NCBI GenBank assembly: GCA_016648135.1 | Contig: JADDOH010010171.1 | Location: 1 to 64,000, forward strand | Direction: 5' to 3' | DNA: 64,000 nt | Source: Agrypnia vestita | Taxonomy: Eukaryota > Arthropoda > Insecta > Trichoptera > Phryganeidae | In this document: positions 45,711-57,115 of the stretch, piece after piece | Numbering within the stretch: the first letter of the stretch is position 1 | Layout of the letters: each line of letters starts with the position of its first letter | Position numbers and translations under genes: made by a program | The notes under the pieces: generated by a model | What the model was told of the DNA's origin: nothing | What the model saw: the letters and a program-made list of their open reading frames with translations, nothing else | Database searches by the model: none

Positions 45711-46225
45711 TACAGGGTTATTTGTAAAACATTAATAACCTCGCAGGGTTATATTCCTGCCTTGATTATGAGTCGAAAATGTTGAAGCTATTATGACCTA
45801 ATATCAATAGTTAAGGAGATATGCGACATCAAAGTTTGCATTTTTTTTACAATATTTCTGACTAATTTTTTTCAAAACGTTAGACTATCATTACAGTAAC
45901 TCATATCAATTACGAAAAATTCATTCGTTTCAATACAAGTTAAATAAAATGATAAAAACCCCGAAAAAATTCCAATTGGAATGTGTTTTAATTTGTCTTG
46001 TGCAAAAGGGAATGAATTTTTTATATTCGATATAAGTTACTGTAATGATAGTCCAACATTTTACAAAAAATAAGTCAGAAATATTGAAAGAAAATTGCAA
46101 ACTTTGATGTCGCGTATCTCCTTAACTATTGATATTAGGTCATAATAGCTTGAACATTTTCGACTCATAATCAAGGCAGGAATATGGTCATGCGAGGTTA
46201 TTAATGTTTTACAAATAACCCTGTA
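45711..46225. mobile_element. Foldback MITE family H, copy 2
   Basis: Ends read TACAGGGTTATTTGTAAAAC and GTTTTACAAATAACCCTGTA, an exact match over 20 bp. Arms of about 230 bp share CCTGCCTTGATTATGAGTCG, GACCTAATATCAATAGTTAA and CAAAGTTTGCA. It shares the central block (TAGACTATCATTACAGTAAC) with copy 1, but the outer ends differ. Confidence 0.85.
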
Positions 46226-49200
46226 TATTCAATATCATGTCACTTTCCGTAAATCCTTCGAAAGCACCTAATGGTGTTAAAATAACAAGCCATGAGCCAA
46301 TACACTGAATCAGCCGGCTGCGCGCTGTGTCGCCAGCGCGACTGATGCGTTCACATATTACAAGTTCGAGAACGACCGAACAGTCACAGCTGATAAATCA
46401 GTCTAGACTACACGATTTGATTCATACCACGAACCATTCGAAAACAAAACTAGTTGTGCGTGGACCCTTGAAAAATCAATCGCTTCAATTATTTAAAAAA
46501 ACACGTGTTGTCGTTTGCGAAACTCGATTGGAAGCGATTGAGAACCGCGATACAAAATGAAATAAGAACTAACACCTCTATCACTGATTTTGAAAACGTT
46601 GATACGCGCAACGAATTACCGCCGGCACAGATTGACACCAAATCAAATCCATTACTCGACACCGTGACAACCTGAAATGAAAAGATTTCCTCTAAACAAA
46701 AAACCCAAATGTCAGCGAAACCCGCTGATGAAACGGTGAAAAAGCTGTGTGATAAAAATATGTTTTAGGGATAAAAACGAACACGTCGTTGACCGTAATT
46801 TTCGACATGACAAAATAATGATATTACGCCACAAACATACGTACTCTACCATCATAAATCAGATTTTTTAAATCATTTGACACAGTGTCTGATTGCGTAG
46901 ACATCTTGTCTAAAGTGTACGAAACACAAAGCTTTGAGCATCACCATCACCTTTAGGTTGAAACAGCGACATCATATTTATGATTATTGCGCGTGTACTT
47001 TTTAAAACTTGTCATATCGATCGAATGGAGCGAGGTAACCGTAATATATCCTAAAGGTCCATTATGATAAAAAAACGGGGTACCTTACACAAAATGAATA
47101 AAATAAATTGGCAACATTTTATCGAATAAAACTAACAAAAAATGCATGGAGGCCTACGGGAATCTAGAATAAACATGTAGATGAAAACGGAATAAATATG
47201 CAGAATGGGAAGATCCGAAAACTGAAAAATAATGGCCAGCGATAGGAGTTGGCGGAGAAAAGTTACGGAGGAGGCCAAATTTCGCCGTGGTTTGTTGTGT
47301 TGTGAAGAAAGAAGAAGAAGAATTTAATTCCATTCGTTCCTTCAATTAAATAATAATGAATTAATAATTAGATGTCAATGTTTCCTACCTAACGCTTATT
47401 ATTTATTTTTAATGGTAAACCCTCTTTTCTTTGATTCCTCGGTATACTATTTTACCGAACGCCTTTTTACCAACGCTTACCTCGCCACTGCAATGGAATT
47501 ATCTTTTGCTGTGGTAAGCGAGGAGTCACGCGTCAGCTGACAAGCTGGCGAGCTGCTGCTTCGCGAACCGCGGCCGCGAGGGGAATGCTGGACTTATCGT
47601 ACATTCAAGTGTCAAGTGGAGATTTTTACTCGGGATACCGAGAGGTGGCATCGTAACACGAAGGTGATGAGATGGTGAGACCCTTATACCGATGGCCAGG
47701 CCAGCGGTGTAACTATCCCGATGCAGCCACTGTGCATCCCGGTGAACTAGGGCCAATGTTAGATAGGAACCCGAGAGTTCCGCTCACTAAGAAACTTGTG
47801 ATATTTAAACTTTTGGTATGTATGTATGAATGGTATGGATGCAAAAATCGATAAGCCAATATGGACTATTTTTTCCATCCACCACTGGAAAAATGGAATT
47901 ATAAAATATTAATAACCGTTTTTCATGTCTATTATGAAAGTAAAACATGAAAACACTATCAAGGCATAAAACAGTCTCCAAAAAACAATTAATCTCGAAT
48001 TCGTACGGACCATTTATTTTTAAAATTCATGACAGAAAGTCATGAATTAAAATTAAAATTAATATATTAATTTATTTTATTAAAATCCATTTAAAATAAA
48101 ATTAATTTTATTAAAATACATTTAAAATTCATGACAAAAGATAGATAGGGGGACCTTTTCCATTTTGCTTTGGTCCAATTTTTCACTGAGCCCGGTCATA
48201 CCATTATGGACTGCAAAGGTAATTAAATAGCAAAGGTATGGTTCAAAGAACTTGTAACTTGTATGCAGAAAAATTATGAGATTCAAGATTCATTCTTCAG
48301 ATAGAAAGAAGGTGTGAGGGTTAATGTTATATTATAAAGGCTTGGTTTTTGATGACAGTTTATCCACTTTACTTGTATGTCTTCAGCGTGTCCTACCATA
48401 CTAGGACATGACATTTTCCAATAACTTTATTCCTTACAAAGGTGGTGGATGGCTGACGCGGGGGAAGTTCACCAATGCAATTGTACCAAGTAGTGGAGAC
48501 CACTGGAGCTCATTTGTCTTGCCAATGTCCGTTGCTCCGCAATGGAAATAACATCGAACAGAATAAATCTTTAAAAGATTAGTATGTTTCAACTTTTCTT
48601 CAATATCGATGTACGCAATCAATACTGTCCACGACTTCCATATCTTCTGTGGCACAATTTTTATAACCTGATCAGCCAGCGGCTTCAGTTCTTTTGTGTT
48701 TGATTTTGTTTCTTCAGTTTAAACTATTATCTAATATGATTCTTATGACGATGAGCATTATTAAATTCATTGTAGGTATATATTTCATTTCTTCTTCTCT
48801 GTCTCGTACAAACGTGTACCGGGAAAGGCTTCATGTCAGGCACGGAGGAGGAGCTCCACGAAAATAGACATGACAGGGGCATTTTGTTTGTTTTTTTCAA
48901 AAAAAATACAATAAATAATAGTGTTTAATATATGCCTTAATAAGTGTTAGTAAAGAAAAATTAATCACCCCTATGTAAAACATCACCCAATTTCTAGCTA
49001 AATTTTACTTCCAGGCTGGTGTTAATTAATTTGTTACCACTAACCAAATCCAACATAATCCATATCCATATTTAAATTATTTTTAACTTTTTTTGCCTGT
49101 TTGTTTTTTTTTATCCGACTAATATATTTTAATTTATTTTCGGTAGTGGTCAGGATTCAGGAAGAGGGTAAAATATTATTTTAATCAATTTGAAGACATT

Positions 49201-49435
49201 TTAAAATGGAACTGATTGTTAATTGTCATTGGTTCCTAAAGATATGTCGGTACTTTTTATACGATTATTTCAATATCTAACTAAGTTAATACAGTAAATA
49301 TTAAAAATATTTTCAAAGATATACCGTCATTTATTGATGATCAAAGCCGTTTATTATAAGCAGTAACTGTACGAGAAGCACATAAATATTTTTTATATAC
49401 ATACATATGTATATGATACAAGTAATTATTTATAT
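46226..49435. other. Mixed anonymous sequence, no gene recognised
   Basis: A moderately GC-rich patch at 46310-46560 has a 77-codon frame of unknown origin. 47480-47760 is GC-rich with frames on both strands; its GTGAGACCCTTATACCGATG stretch has the look of LINE untranslated sequence, but I cannot confirm this. 48010-48130 is an AT-rich patch with CATGACAGAAAGTCATG palindromes. A 73-codon minus frame at 48434-48655 has no named domain. Confidence 0.35.
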
Positions 49436-49455
49436 NNNNNNNNNNNNNNNNNNNN
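49436..49455. other. Assembly gap (20 N)
   Basis: Twenty consecutive Ns; true length unknown. It interrupts the LINE remnant immediately to its right. Confidence 0.99.
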
Positions 49456-49727
49456 ATATAGCTGACGCGGTGATGCTATTCAAAATAACACACAATCTAG
49501 TTGATAGTCCGGAACTTCTTCAACGAATATCTTACCACATCCCAACTCGCAATAACAGACATTCACCTACTTTTCATATCCCCTTTTGTAAGACCAATTC
49601 AAAACAAAACTCCTTTATGTACAGATCCACAAATTCATTTAACACAAACTATCACCACATTGACATTTTCAACGCAACAATAAGAAACATAAAACAAACA
49701 ATATCTACACTACCGCACCCAAACTAA
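49456..49727 (+). pseudogene. LINE ORF2 C-terminus (jockey-type), truncated by a gap
   Basis: The frame reads IADAVMLFKITHNLVDSPEL, then LQRISYHIPTRNNRHSPTFH, then YHHIDIFNATIRNIKQTIS and a stop at 49725-49727. The order RR-ADA--L-KI--N-VDSP-LL, IPTR and N----DIF is typical of the C-terminal tail of jockey-clade ORF2 proteins in moths and butterflies. The catalytic domain would lie inside or beyond the assembly gap, so truncation may be an assembly artefact. The 3'UTR runs to an AATAAATAAATAAATAAA tail at about 49871-49888. Confidence 0.75.
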
Positions 49728-49888
49728 TTTGTACATTATATCTTCCCTTCTACTCCCGTCCACATTCCCCTCCACCCTCTCCATTCGCTATTAATGTATG
49801 TTAAAGTAAATTTTTAAATTCAGTGGAAAATTTTTAAGATTGTTTTGCTGTTAACTTTTCCCAAAACAAAATAAATAAATAAATAAAC

Positions 49889-52486
49889 ACACAAATACAC
49901 ACACTCACACAAACTCACTATTGGACATGTTTTTTCTTATTATTTATCGATTGTATATATGTGTTTTCTTGTAATTGGCCCAAAACTCTGTACATCAATT
50001 ATTTTTTTTTTCAAGATTGATTAATTATATGGCTGTAAGAAAACCAATAAATGAAAATAAAATAAAATAAAATATATATATATATATATATATATATTTC
50101 TAATTTTCAGTAACTTTCATATAGGCAAGCATTTCACGAAGAGAATGCAGAACAGATCTGTGTAAAGAAATCGATTTATCTCTGGCCTCGGGCACGCGGG
50201 CGATTCGCGGTGCATTGTTGGATAAGTTCATTATCTGCCGAGCGACTTCAGACATGGCGGGCTGGCGCGTGCGGTGACCAGGTTACCTTTGGTCGGAGCC
50301 TACTTTTCCATTCAGAAATACGCGTACATTATGTATGTGGGCTATACCGCGAGCCGGTAATCGTCTTCATAAAGCTTATAATTCATTTCACTCCGGAATG
50401 AGAAATCGATAGACAATAAAGTACCATAAACATTAACGGTGTCTAGATTTATGACGGCTAATCTGACGTGTTGATCTCCGCTTTGAAGTGGCAACTAGCA
50501 AAAATAATTATTTTCTAATCGTTAAGATCTCTACACGCAAAATATGAACGTTTCCAAATAGTTTATTTTCAGACAACTTCGTTAATTTCAAAGTCGTATA
50601 GTAGGTACACTGGTTTGCTACATTATACAAGTAGTATAACATTTCAATTTTTCTCTGATGTACTGCCATATACCAATGTTTTCACCAATAGACAAGCGTG
50701 CACGAGCAGATGTATGAGTGTGGACTAGACAATATTTGTGTCACGACAAAACGGGATATTCTACATATAACCTCTGTCCACCCGGAGGGGGGGATGTTGT
50801 AAGTAAAAAAGACGCTTAGGACATAAGCATAAAAAATAATAGTAATATGGAAACACTAAAATGATATTAGAGTGAGTTAAAAACATATTATAAGCGTGTT
50901 TTCATTTATGTGTGCTTACTGCTTTATGTATATATAAAAAACTTATTTTCTCAGTGAACAATGTTAACCCTTTTTATATGAATGCCTTTTTATAAAGGAT
51001 TTTAATACCGAGCGCTATAATGAATAGAGATCCCAAAATATTTTCCTTTAGCCACCAAAAATTGTGCATCAGTTAACATGATTGCCAAATTCAAGGATTT
51101 TGTAACTAAATGTAATACTTAAACACCAAAATTTGTGTATAAATTGATAGCTTTAGTTAGGCTAGCAATTTATGAGGTTGGTGGCTAACCTAACCAATTC
51201 AAGATTCCGATGATTAATAATAAATAAATTTGTGCTACGAAATTATTATTAATGCTAATAAAATTCGAAGTAATCGTCGGATATAGAATATTATTTGGAG
51301 GACATATGAATACTTAGATGCTCTTTTAAATACTTTTCCTTTTTTAAAACTTCTGTTCATTTTTCAATTTTTTCCTTAAGGCGGGGGTAACTTTTTTTTG
51401 CATTTTATTTTTAATTTTTTAAATGAATGTATAACATGGTAAGAATATTGTGTCAAAATTTCAAGTCAATCGGAGCAAAATTGACGAAATTATGAACATT
51501 TGAGCGATACTCAGACTGATTTTCTATACCTGCTCGGGCAGCTAAGAGACGCGCTCACCTGAGGACTACCGGACGTGCTATTGTATTGGAAGAGTTTTGC
51601 GTAGACAAGGACAAAAAGATGCTGATGATGAAAGCTCTTTGCTGTGTGAACATGGCATCGACGATTATGTGTAAGTATAAAATAAGTGTTGAGTTTTATT
51701 TTGAATTTTACAGTGTGCAAAACTTTAAAGCGTTTTCCCCACATCTCACGTTTTCAAAGTCGGTGTCCATCATAACTTCAAAACTACTGCACATCGATCC
51801 TTTTGAAATTTTGAACACTATTTCTGTACATAATTTACGAGGTAATGCTGGAGACTTTTTTTCAAATTTGTCATTAATTTTTATTTTTTAATAACAAATT
51901 AGTCGATATTTTTCGCAAAAAATCGCGTTTTTCCCTTCAAAGTGTTCCAAAAAATTGAAAAATTGAAATTTGAAAAAACCCTCCCAGCGTTACCTGGGAA
52001 AATCTATTATCTAACGAATGAACTTTGATATTTTGATTTCAGATGATCTAGCACCAAGTTATGATGGACACCGCAATTCTACTTTTTTCCGAGACACGTC
52101 CGAATAATTGCTGCCATTGTCGTGTTTTTTAATATTTCGTCTTGAAAATTTTACACAATATTATTCAAATGTCATACTTTAATGTACCATTGGTTTTAAT
52201 AAAGAGATTTTAACTGTGTCGTCACAAAAATTCACAAAAACATGCCTTTTTTTGTGCGAAATAACCTTACCCCCCTCTTAAATCAGAAACTAAAAAAAAC
52301 ACAAGTAGAATAATGTAAATACATTAAATAAAGTTGTGTCTGCATCCTTTTCAAGCAAAGTTAAAAAATTTCAACCGTTATTCAATTCTGTAATCGACTT
52401 ATTATTTGTACAAATCAATATAAAAATATTCATTATTTTTCGCGAATCGGTTTCAAAACATTTGTGAATATAAAATAATTGTCTCA
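49889..52486. other. No gene recognised; second LINE-like tail and microsatellite
   Basis: 49930-50098 ends in AAATAAAATAAAATAAAATA and a (TA)n run (about 50069-50096), suggesting a further LINE 3' end. 50160-50400 is a balanced-composition island of unknown role. 51380-52260 contains long T/A runs and phrases such as AAAATTTCAAGTCAATCGG that look like an old non-autonomous DNA element, though no ends could be set. The 101-codon frame at 51586-51891 is unassigned. Confidence 0.35.
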
Positions 52487-52523
52487 CATTCGACCCAGCA
52501 TCGAGTGGATGCTGGGTCGAATG
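52487..52523. repeat. Perfect 15-bp-arm hairpin
   Basis: CATTCGACCCAGCAT and ATGCTGGGTCGAATG flank the loop CGAGTGG. Confidence 0.9.
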
Positions 52524-53281
52524 CAAAAATGCTTTTGACAAATTGAGTGAGGCTTCAATGAGGGTGCTGCATTAATCTTCTATCTGGTACTGGTCAACAG
52601 TACAATCACCTCGGGTCAGCGCGCCGGGCCGGCCAAGCGGGCTTCCACTCGGCGAGTTGAGCGGGTCAAGCGAACATTTCTTACAATCACTGTTCCGTAC
52701 CGTATTGAGCGCTGTCAGTGCGGAGATTAGAAAACGTCAATTTATTTCTTACGGCCGCGGCGAGACAGGTCATTCGTAACAAGTCGAACGTGACACTCGC
52801 ACTTTACACGACGAAGATGCCATCTGCGGCTGGACATGGAAGGTAGAGGCGGATAACTGGAAGCGCAAATTGGTTCACCGTTATTGTATTTTGATCATAT
52901 CGAGGAAAACAACCGGCCATCCATAACGGAGTCCACGCTTTCGTATGTCAAACACGTTTCGGATTTGCAGAGTATGAAAGAAATTTTTTTATTCAAAAAT
53001 TCGTCGCGTACATAACCAAAAGAATAAGATAGTTAAAATGAATCCACCGTGTGGAAAAAACTGACGAGTTTGCAGAATTCGGCGCACAGAAGCCGTGAAG
53101 TCATAAAAACAGGTGAGTTGTGGAATACGGAGCATGAATTTAACGATGCGACGAAGAATTTTTTTCGGGAAAAAACAATATTAGATTTTATTTTGTGTTT
53201 ATGCACAGATAAATAATATGATAATATTATTCTGAGAAGGGTGTACCTATACAATGTATAAATACATAATAAAAGAATTGT
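52524..53281. other. No gene recognised; GC-rich patch
   Basis: 52610-52870 is CpG-rich (for example CGCGCCGGGCCGGCCAAGCG). ATGCCATCTGCGGCTGGACA near 52817 is followed by GGAAGGTAGAG, which resembles a short coding start plus donor, but this is weak. Confidence 0.3.
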
Positions 53282-54435
53282 ACCTTCCATTAAAATTCCT
53301 ATTTTGTTTCCATCGACACCTGGAATCATTATGACAGAGAGAGACAGCCAGCTGTTTCTGTTCTTAGACACGCGTTCCTTCCCCTTGATTCCCCTTTTCG
53401 CGACTTAATTTCTTCCGCTGGTATCCCTGTGAACCGGCTCTGGCGGCGTTGGTAACAGTTTATTCATATGACTCATAATGCACCGGATAGAGATTACCTG
53501 GATTCCAGGCGTCGATGGAAACAAAATAGGAATTTTAATGGAAGGTAAATCCATTATGAGAGATCTGTTTGTTATCACCTGGTGGCCTGGTGGTTCGGCG
53601 TCATATGTGATCGCCTGTATTGGCGTAAAGAGAGACGCGAACGAGCTCTGGGGGGCATTGTTGCTTGGAGATATCTATTATACATGCTTTAGTGATTTCA
53701 CTCTGCCAGTTTCCTCTTGACAAGATTTCTTCTACCGGGTAATTCTCCAGCCAATTCGAGGAAGCTACAGCAGAACGAATACTTCCTGGCATTGCTTTCC
53801 TCCAGCCTCTCTCAGGAATGACCTGATCCAACCTCCTACTATTGCCCGTAAATCTGGCATTATTTCACCTACTATCATCACAGCTCGTTCCTGCCCGGCT
53901 TTCATCTCGGTCATGAGAGTGAAACCAGCTTCCGGATCCAAAATAAGTTTAATGGTTTAATGTTTCTCTCATCCGATGTGTTCAACTTCCATCCCGATTG
54001 CTTGTACTTCACCGTCAGTCATGGTCAGTCTTTGCTCCGAAGGCCGGCCATAGCGTGATGGAGTCTCCCCTGTTGATTAGTCGGTCCGGGATGATTCTGA
54101 AAAGCGTCAGATCTTGCACCCTTCGATGCCATCATGATGAGCAGGCTGACCCTAGATGGGTTCTCACGTAGCCAATCCACTTGTACTCAGGGATTCCAGA
54201 TCAGGAGTCTTTCAGTGGGTTCACTAGTCACTGAGATGGCTTTAAGAACATGCCTGACGAGGAAGTTTGAGTCAATCCTATCTGCATTAAGGGCTGGGCC
54301 ACAGAAGGAACGATAGCCAATTTGTGGACGAATATGGTTCGAGAGACTAAACCTTCGTGAATAAACAGCAGAAACAGCTGGCTACCTCCCTCTCTCATAA
54401 TGGATTCCAGGCGTCGATACGGAACACAAAATATC
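53282..54435. repeat. Element with inverted ends encoding IPGVDGNKIGILMEG-type string
   Basis: The left end (about 53282-53365) and right end (about 54360-54435) are inverted copies sharing AGCCAGCTGTTTCTG / CAGAAACAGCTGGCT and the ATTCCAGGCGTCGAT-type block. A third copy of the end block lies inside at about 53493-53551 (GTCGATGGAAACAAAATAGG). The 76-codon minus frame 53601-53831 and others between are broken and unassigned. I take this as a decayed foldback or rearranged element; the family is unknown. Confidence 0.5.
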
Positions 54436-54528
54436 ATGTTATAAAAATTGTAAATAATATCCTACATATGTATATAATATAACAATAATATAGCAGTGAA
54501 ATTAAATACCAAATCCCAATTATAATAA

Positions 54529-54725
54529 TTCTGTCGTCTGTCCGTCGTCTATTTGTCGGTGGTCGTCTGTCTGTCTATTTGTCTGTCTGTCTGTCCCCGT
54601 AATTTCGATCGAATTTACGACCAAAAAAACGAAATTAAACGGCCAGAGATAGAGTTTGAACACCGGGTCAGCATACCCGTAGGCGGCAACGATAGCGATG
54701 TTGCTACCGCCGGGCCTGCGTTAGA
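54529..54725 (-). repeat. SINE-like repeat, family A copy 4
   Basis: On the minus strand: GCGGTAGCAACATCGC head, GGTGTTCAAACTC at the B-box position (eroded), then GGCCGTTTAATTTCG and a GACAGACAGACAGAC-rich 3' part. The 79-codon plus-strand frame across it is a shadow. Confidence 0.7.
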
Positions 54726-54786
54726 ATTCAAAAATACAATACATATAGGAGTTATCAATGAGTTTATAGGGCGCACGATATATTTT

Positions 54787-54855
54787 CTTTAGGTAGGATA
54801 CCTGGCTCCCACCCGGGAGGCTCGGGTCCGGTTCCCGGTACCGAAATATATATGT
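54787..54855 (+). repeat. Second tRNA-related SINE fragment
   Basis: CCTGGCTCCCACCCGGGAGG, then CTCGGGTCCGGTTCCCGGTA, a B-box-like string followed by a T-rich tail. It differs from family A. Confidence 0.5.
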
Positions 54856-54884
54856 TTCTTATTTTATTTTTGATTTTATTTTAT

Positions 54885-55165
54885 GTCAGGGGGAGGCGAA
54901 GGGATATGAGAATAGGGGGGAAATATCGCCTATGTTACCCGCTGACTCCTAAAGAATAAGTTTCCAAATGTTGAGTCCGACCGGTCAAACGGTACAGATT
55001 TGCATCGAAAATATGTCAGGGGGTGGGGAAGGGGTATGAGAATAGGGGGAAATGTTTCCTATGTTACCCGCCGGGTCCCAAAGCATAAGTACGCAAAATT
55101 TGAATCGAATCGGACAAACGATGTGACAGACAGACAGACATTGAGTTTTATAGGTATAGATTTGT
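54885..55165 (+). repeat. 129-bp-unit element, two-unit copy
   Basis: Two units matching the array at 40090-41008 (ATGTCAGGGGG, GTTACCCGC, AATAAGTTTCCAAAT, GTCCGACCGGTCAAACGG), ending GACAGACATTGAGTTTTATA and TAGATTT. The 5' start is missing. Confidence 0.75.
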
Positions 55166-55179
55166 CTTTCGCTCGCATA

Positions 55180-55882
55180 CAGTACGGCCATCATAGAGTA
55201 TGATGGCACTTTTGACGTTTAGACTTACATGAAGTTTCGTAATTAATGACAGCTAAACATTGGAGGACAAATGCTATACTTTATTGCGCGAACGCCAGAG
55301 TAGTGATGTCCATCAACATTAAATATGGAGTGAACGAAATGATTCAAAATGTTATAGGATATTGATTGCCTGTATAATATGCGTAGAAAACGCAGAATAA
55401 GTATCCAAAATAACACAACAAATCTGACAGGTCGATTGTGCCCTCTAAATATGATATTTTTTTATGGCTTTATTAGAGGGCAAAGAAAACGGCTACAAAA
55501 CAATAAAAGACGGATCAGACTGGGCTAATGTAGTGAATAGAACCGTGCGACGAATAAAGGAAGATTACGAAAGAGATATTAGAATCGATAATATTTTAGA
55601 TAATGATATTATAATTAATTTAGGAAATGATAGCAGCGACGATAATTCAATGAAGAGTGATAGTAATGGGGATGAATCAGATTGAAACATTCAAGTAAAT
55701 ATTTTTATCTAAGAAAAATGTGTTTTATTATTTTTCTATAATCTTTTTTATGTACAAAGACTTTCTCAACTCACACCGTGCGACGGATTTTTTTTTCGAC
55801 TGAATTTTTTCGTTAATGATTTTAAGTGCGTCACAACACTATTACGATCTGTCAAAAATGCCATCTTACGATGGCTCGAGTG
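55180..55882. mobile_element. TA-flanked TIR element carrying an ORF
   Basis: Imperfect terminal inverted repeats of about 35 bp: CAGTACGGCCATCATAGAGT onward at the left, and GCCATCTTACGATGGCTCGA then GTG at the right. TA lies immediately outside both ends (55178-55179 and 55883-55884), as in Tc1/mariner/pogo-type elements. About 703 bp, with one short ORF inside and no catalytic triad. Confidence 0.6.
55464..55685 (+). pseudogene. 73-codon ORF inside a TA-flanked element
   Basis: Encodes a protein starting MALLEGKENGYKTIKDGSDW, with a basic/acidic helical middle (RRIKEDYERDIRIDN) and a very acidic Ser/Asp tail ending NGDESD. There is no membrane segment or signal peptide. Because it lies inside TIRs with TA flanks, it may be the surviving C-terminus of a transposase, where acidic tails are known in the pogo/DDE group. 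That placement is inference. It could also be an accessory ORF. Codon use is AT-rich like the surroundings. Confidence 0.4.
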
Positions 55883-56794
55883 TAAAATCGAGTCGGGCTC
55901 ACAGCCGGGGTCGGGGCGGGAGTCGGAGGCGGTATATCTTTAAAGGAGACAGAGGAAGTAAATACGTAGACACACAGCTTTTTTGAAAAATTGTAAGCTC
56001 CTTCATTTTTTGGTTTGGATATTTTTTGTTTTTCTCTGTGGTGGTGGTTTACTTATGAGAGCCGAATGCAGAGCTCTGATGCTCGATATTTGAAACTGCG
56101 ATGTACCTACGCATACGAGCCAACAAAGCCAATTTGATATTGAAGTATCTGCCTTCTCTTACGGCATATAAACAGGATGTTACTTATCTACTATATCATA
56201 TTACACGTGCGGATATTGTAACAATACACTGTGCATTCAAGTGAGAGAATTGATTTGAAGAAAAGATAATAATAATGTCCCAACCGCTGAATCATTCGGT
56301 TCGTTCTGATGTAAGGATAGTTAGTAACTACCATTTGAGACGGCACAACTAATTAGAGTTATATACGGTTCAAGGTTCGCTCAACATCTTGGAAGAGTGC
56401 TCGAGCCTCGTGTCGAAGGTTTTTTGGTAAGATTACGAGCGAATATAAAAACACACCGCCGTGTTATACGATTTAGCGCAAATCATGAATGTCTGTCGCG
56501 GTACCGCGATGCAACAACGAAATGTTGCAAAATATTGCCGCTTGACTAACAAATTTGCTAATAAGATTTCGTGAACTGGTAGAGGCGGCCATCGTGCGCT
56601 CTATGTTTTTACATTAATTTCATTCATTTAGAATTCTTTTCCCCCATCGGTCGCAAATTGACTAGTCAGAGCTACCTTCGATCTGTTCTATCTCTACAGT
56701 GATAAAACAATAATCATTATAATAACAAAATCATATTATTTAATGAAGTTATTTTTAACTAAGTAGTTATACACGACGGTGAACAGAAAATTTA
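55883..56794. other. No gene recognised
   Basis: A CGGGGTCGGGGCGGGAGTCG patch near 55909, then anonymous sequence with mixed composition to 56600. No domain found. Confidence 0.35.
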
Positions 56795-57115
56795 TAAATC
56801 GACTCACTCGGGTGTTTATAAACTAAAATGTAATTACTGTCCCTCTTTTTATATTGGAAAAACGAATCGATATTAGGATTAAAGAACACGCTTAGATAAT
56901 TCAATTTTTTCCGAATTTTCCAATCACATTATTGAGATAATCATAGTTTTGATAAAAATACAGGATTCAATATCCTTCACATCGATGATAAAAGTAGACG
57001 TTTAAATAATTTAAAATCCCTAGAAATTAAGAATTCCATAAATGATAATGAATGTATTATAAATAACCAAAAAAATCTTACGTACAGTCCTATCTTGAAT
57101 ATGTTCTCCGGTTAA
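56795..57115 (+). pseudogene. Penelope-like element GIY-YIG endonuclease, remnant
   Basis: The frame reads KSTHSGVYKLKCNYCPSFYI then GKTNR, shifts to RIKEHA, and in the last part reads NTGFNILHIDDKSRRLNNLK, SLEIKNSINDNECIINNQKN, and ends at TAA (57113-57115). GVYKL-C--C--FYIGKT is the GIY-YIG core with the paired cysteines characteristic of the C-terminal endonuclease of Penelope-like retroelements, and I-KEH is the next conserved block. The nuclease nicks DNA to prime reverse transcription. Frameshifts break the middle and the reverse transcriptase is missing. No link to the hammerhead-like motif at 41560-41690 can be shown, but both point to Penelope-type activity in this genome. Confidence 0.8.

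Noticed and set aside
53601..53831. 76-codon minus ORF as a gag or ORF1 gene
   Set aside because: No zinc knuckle, coiled coil or other diagnostic motif; bounded by rearranged repeat blocks.
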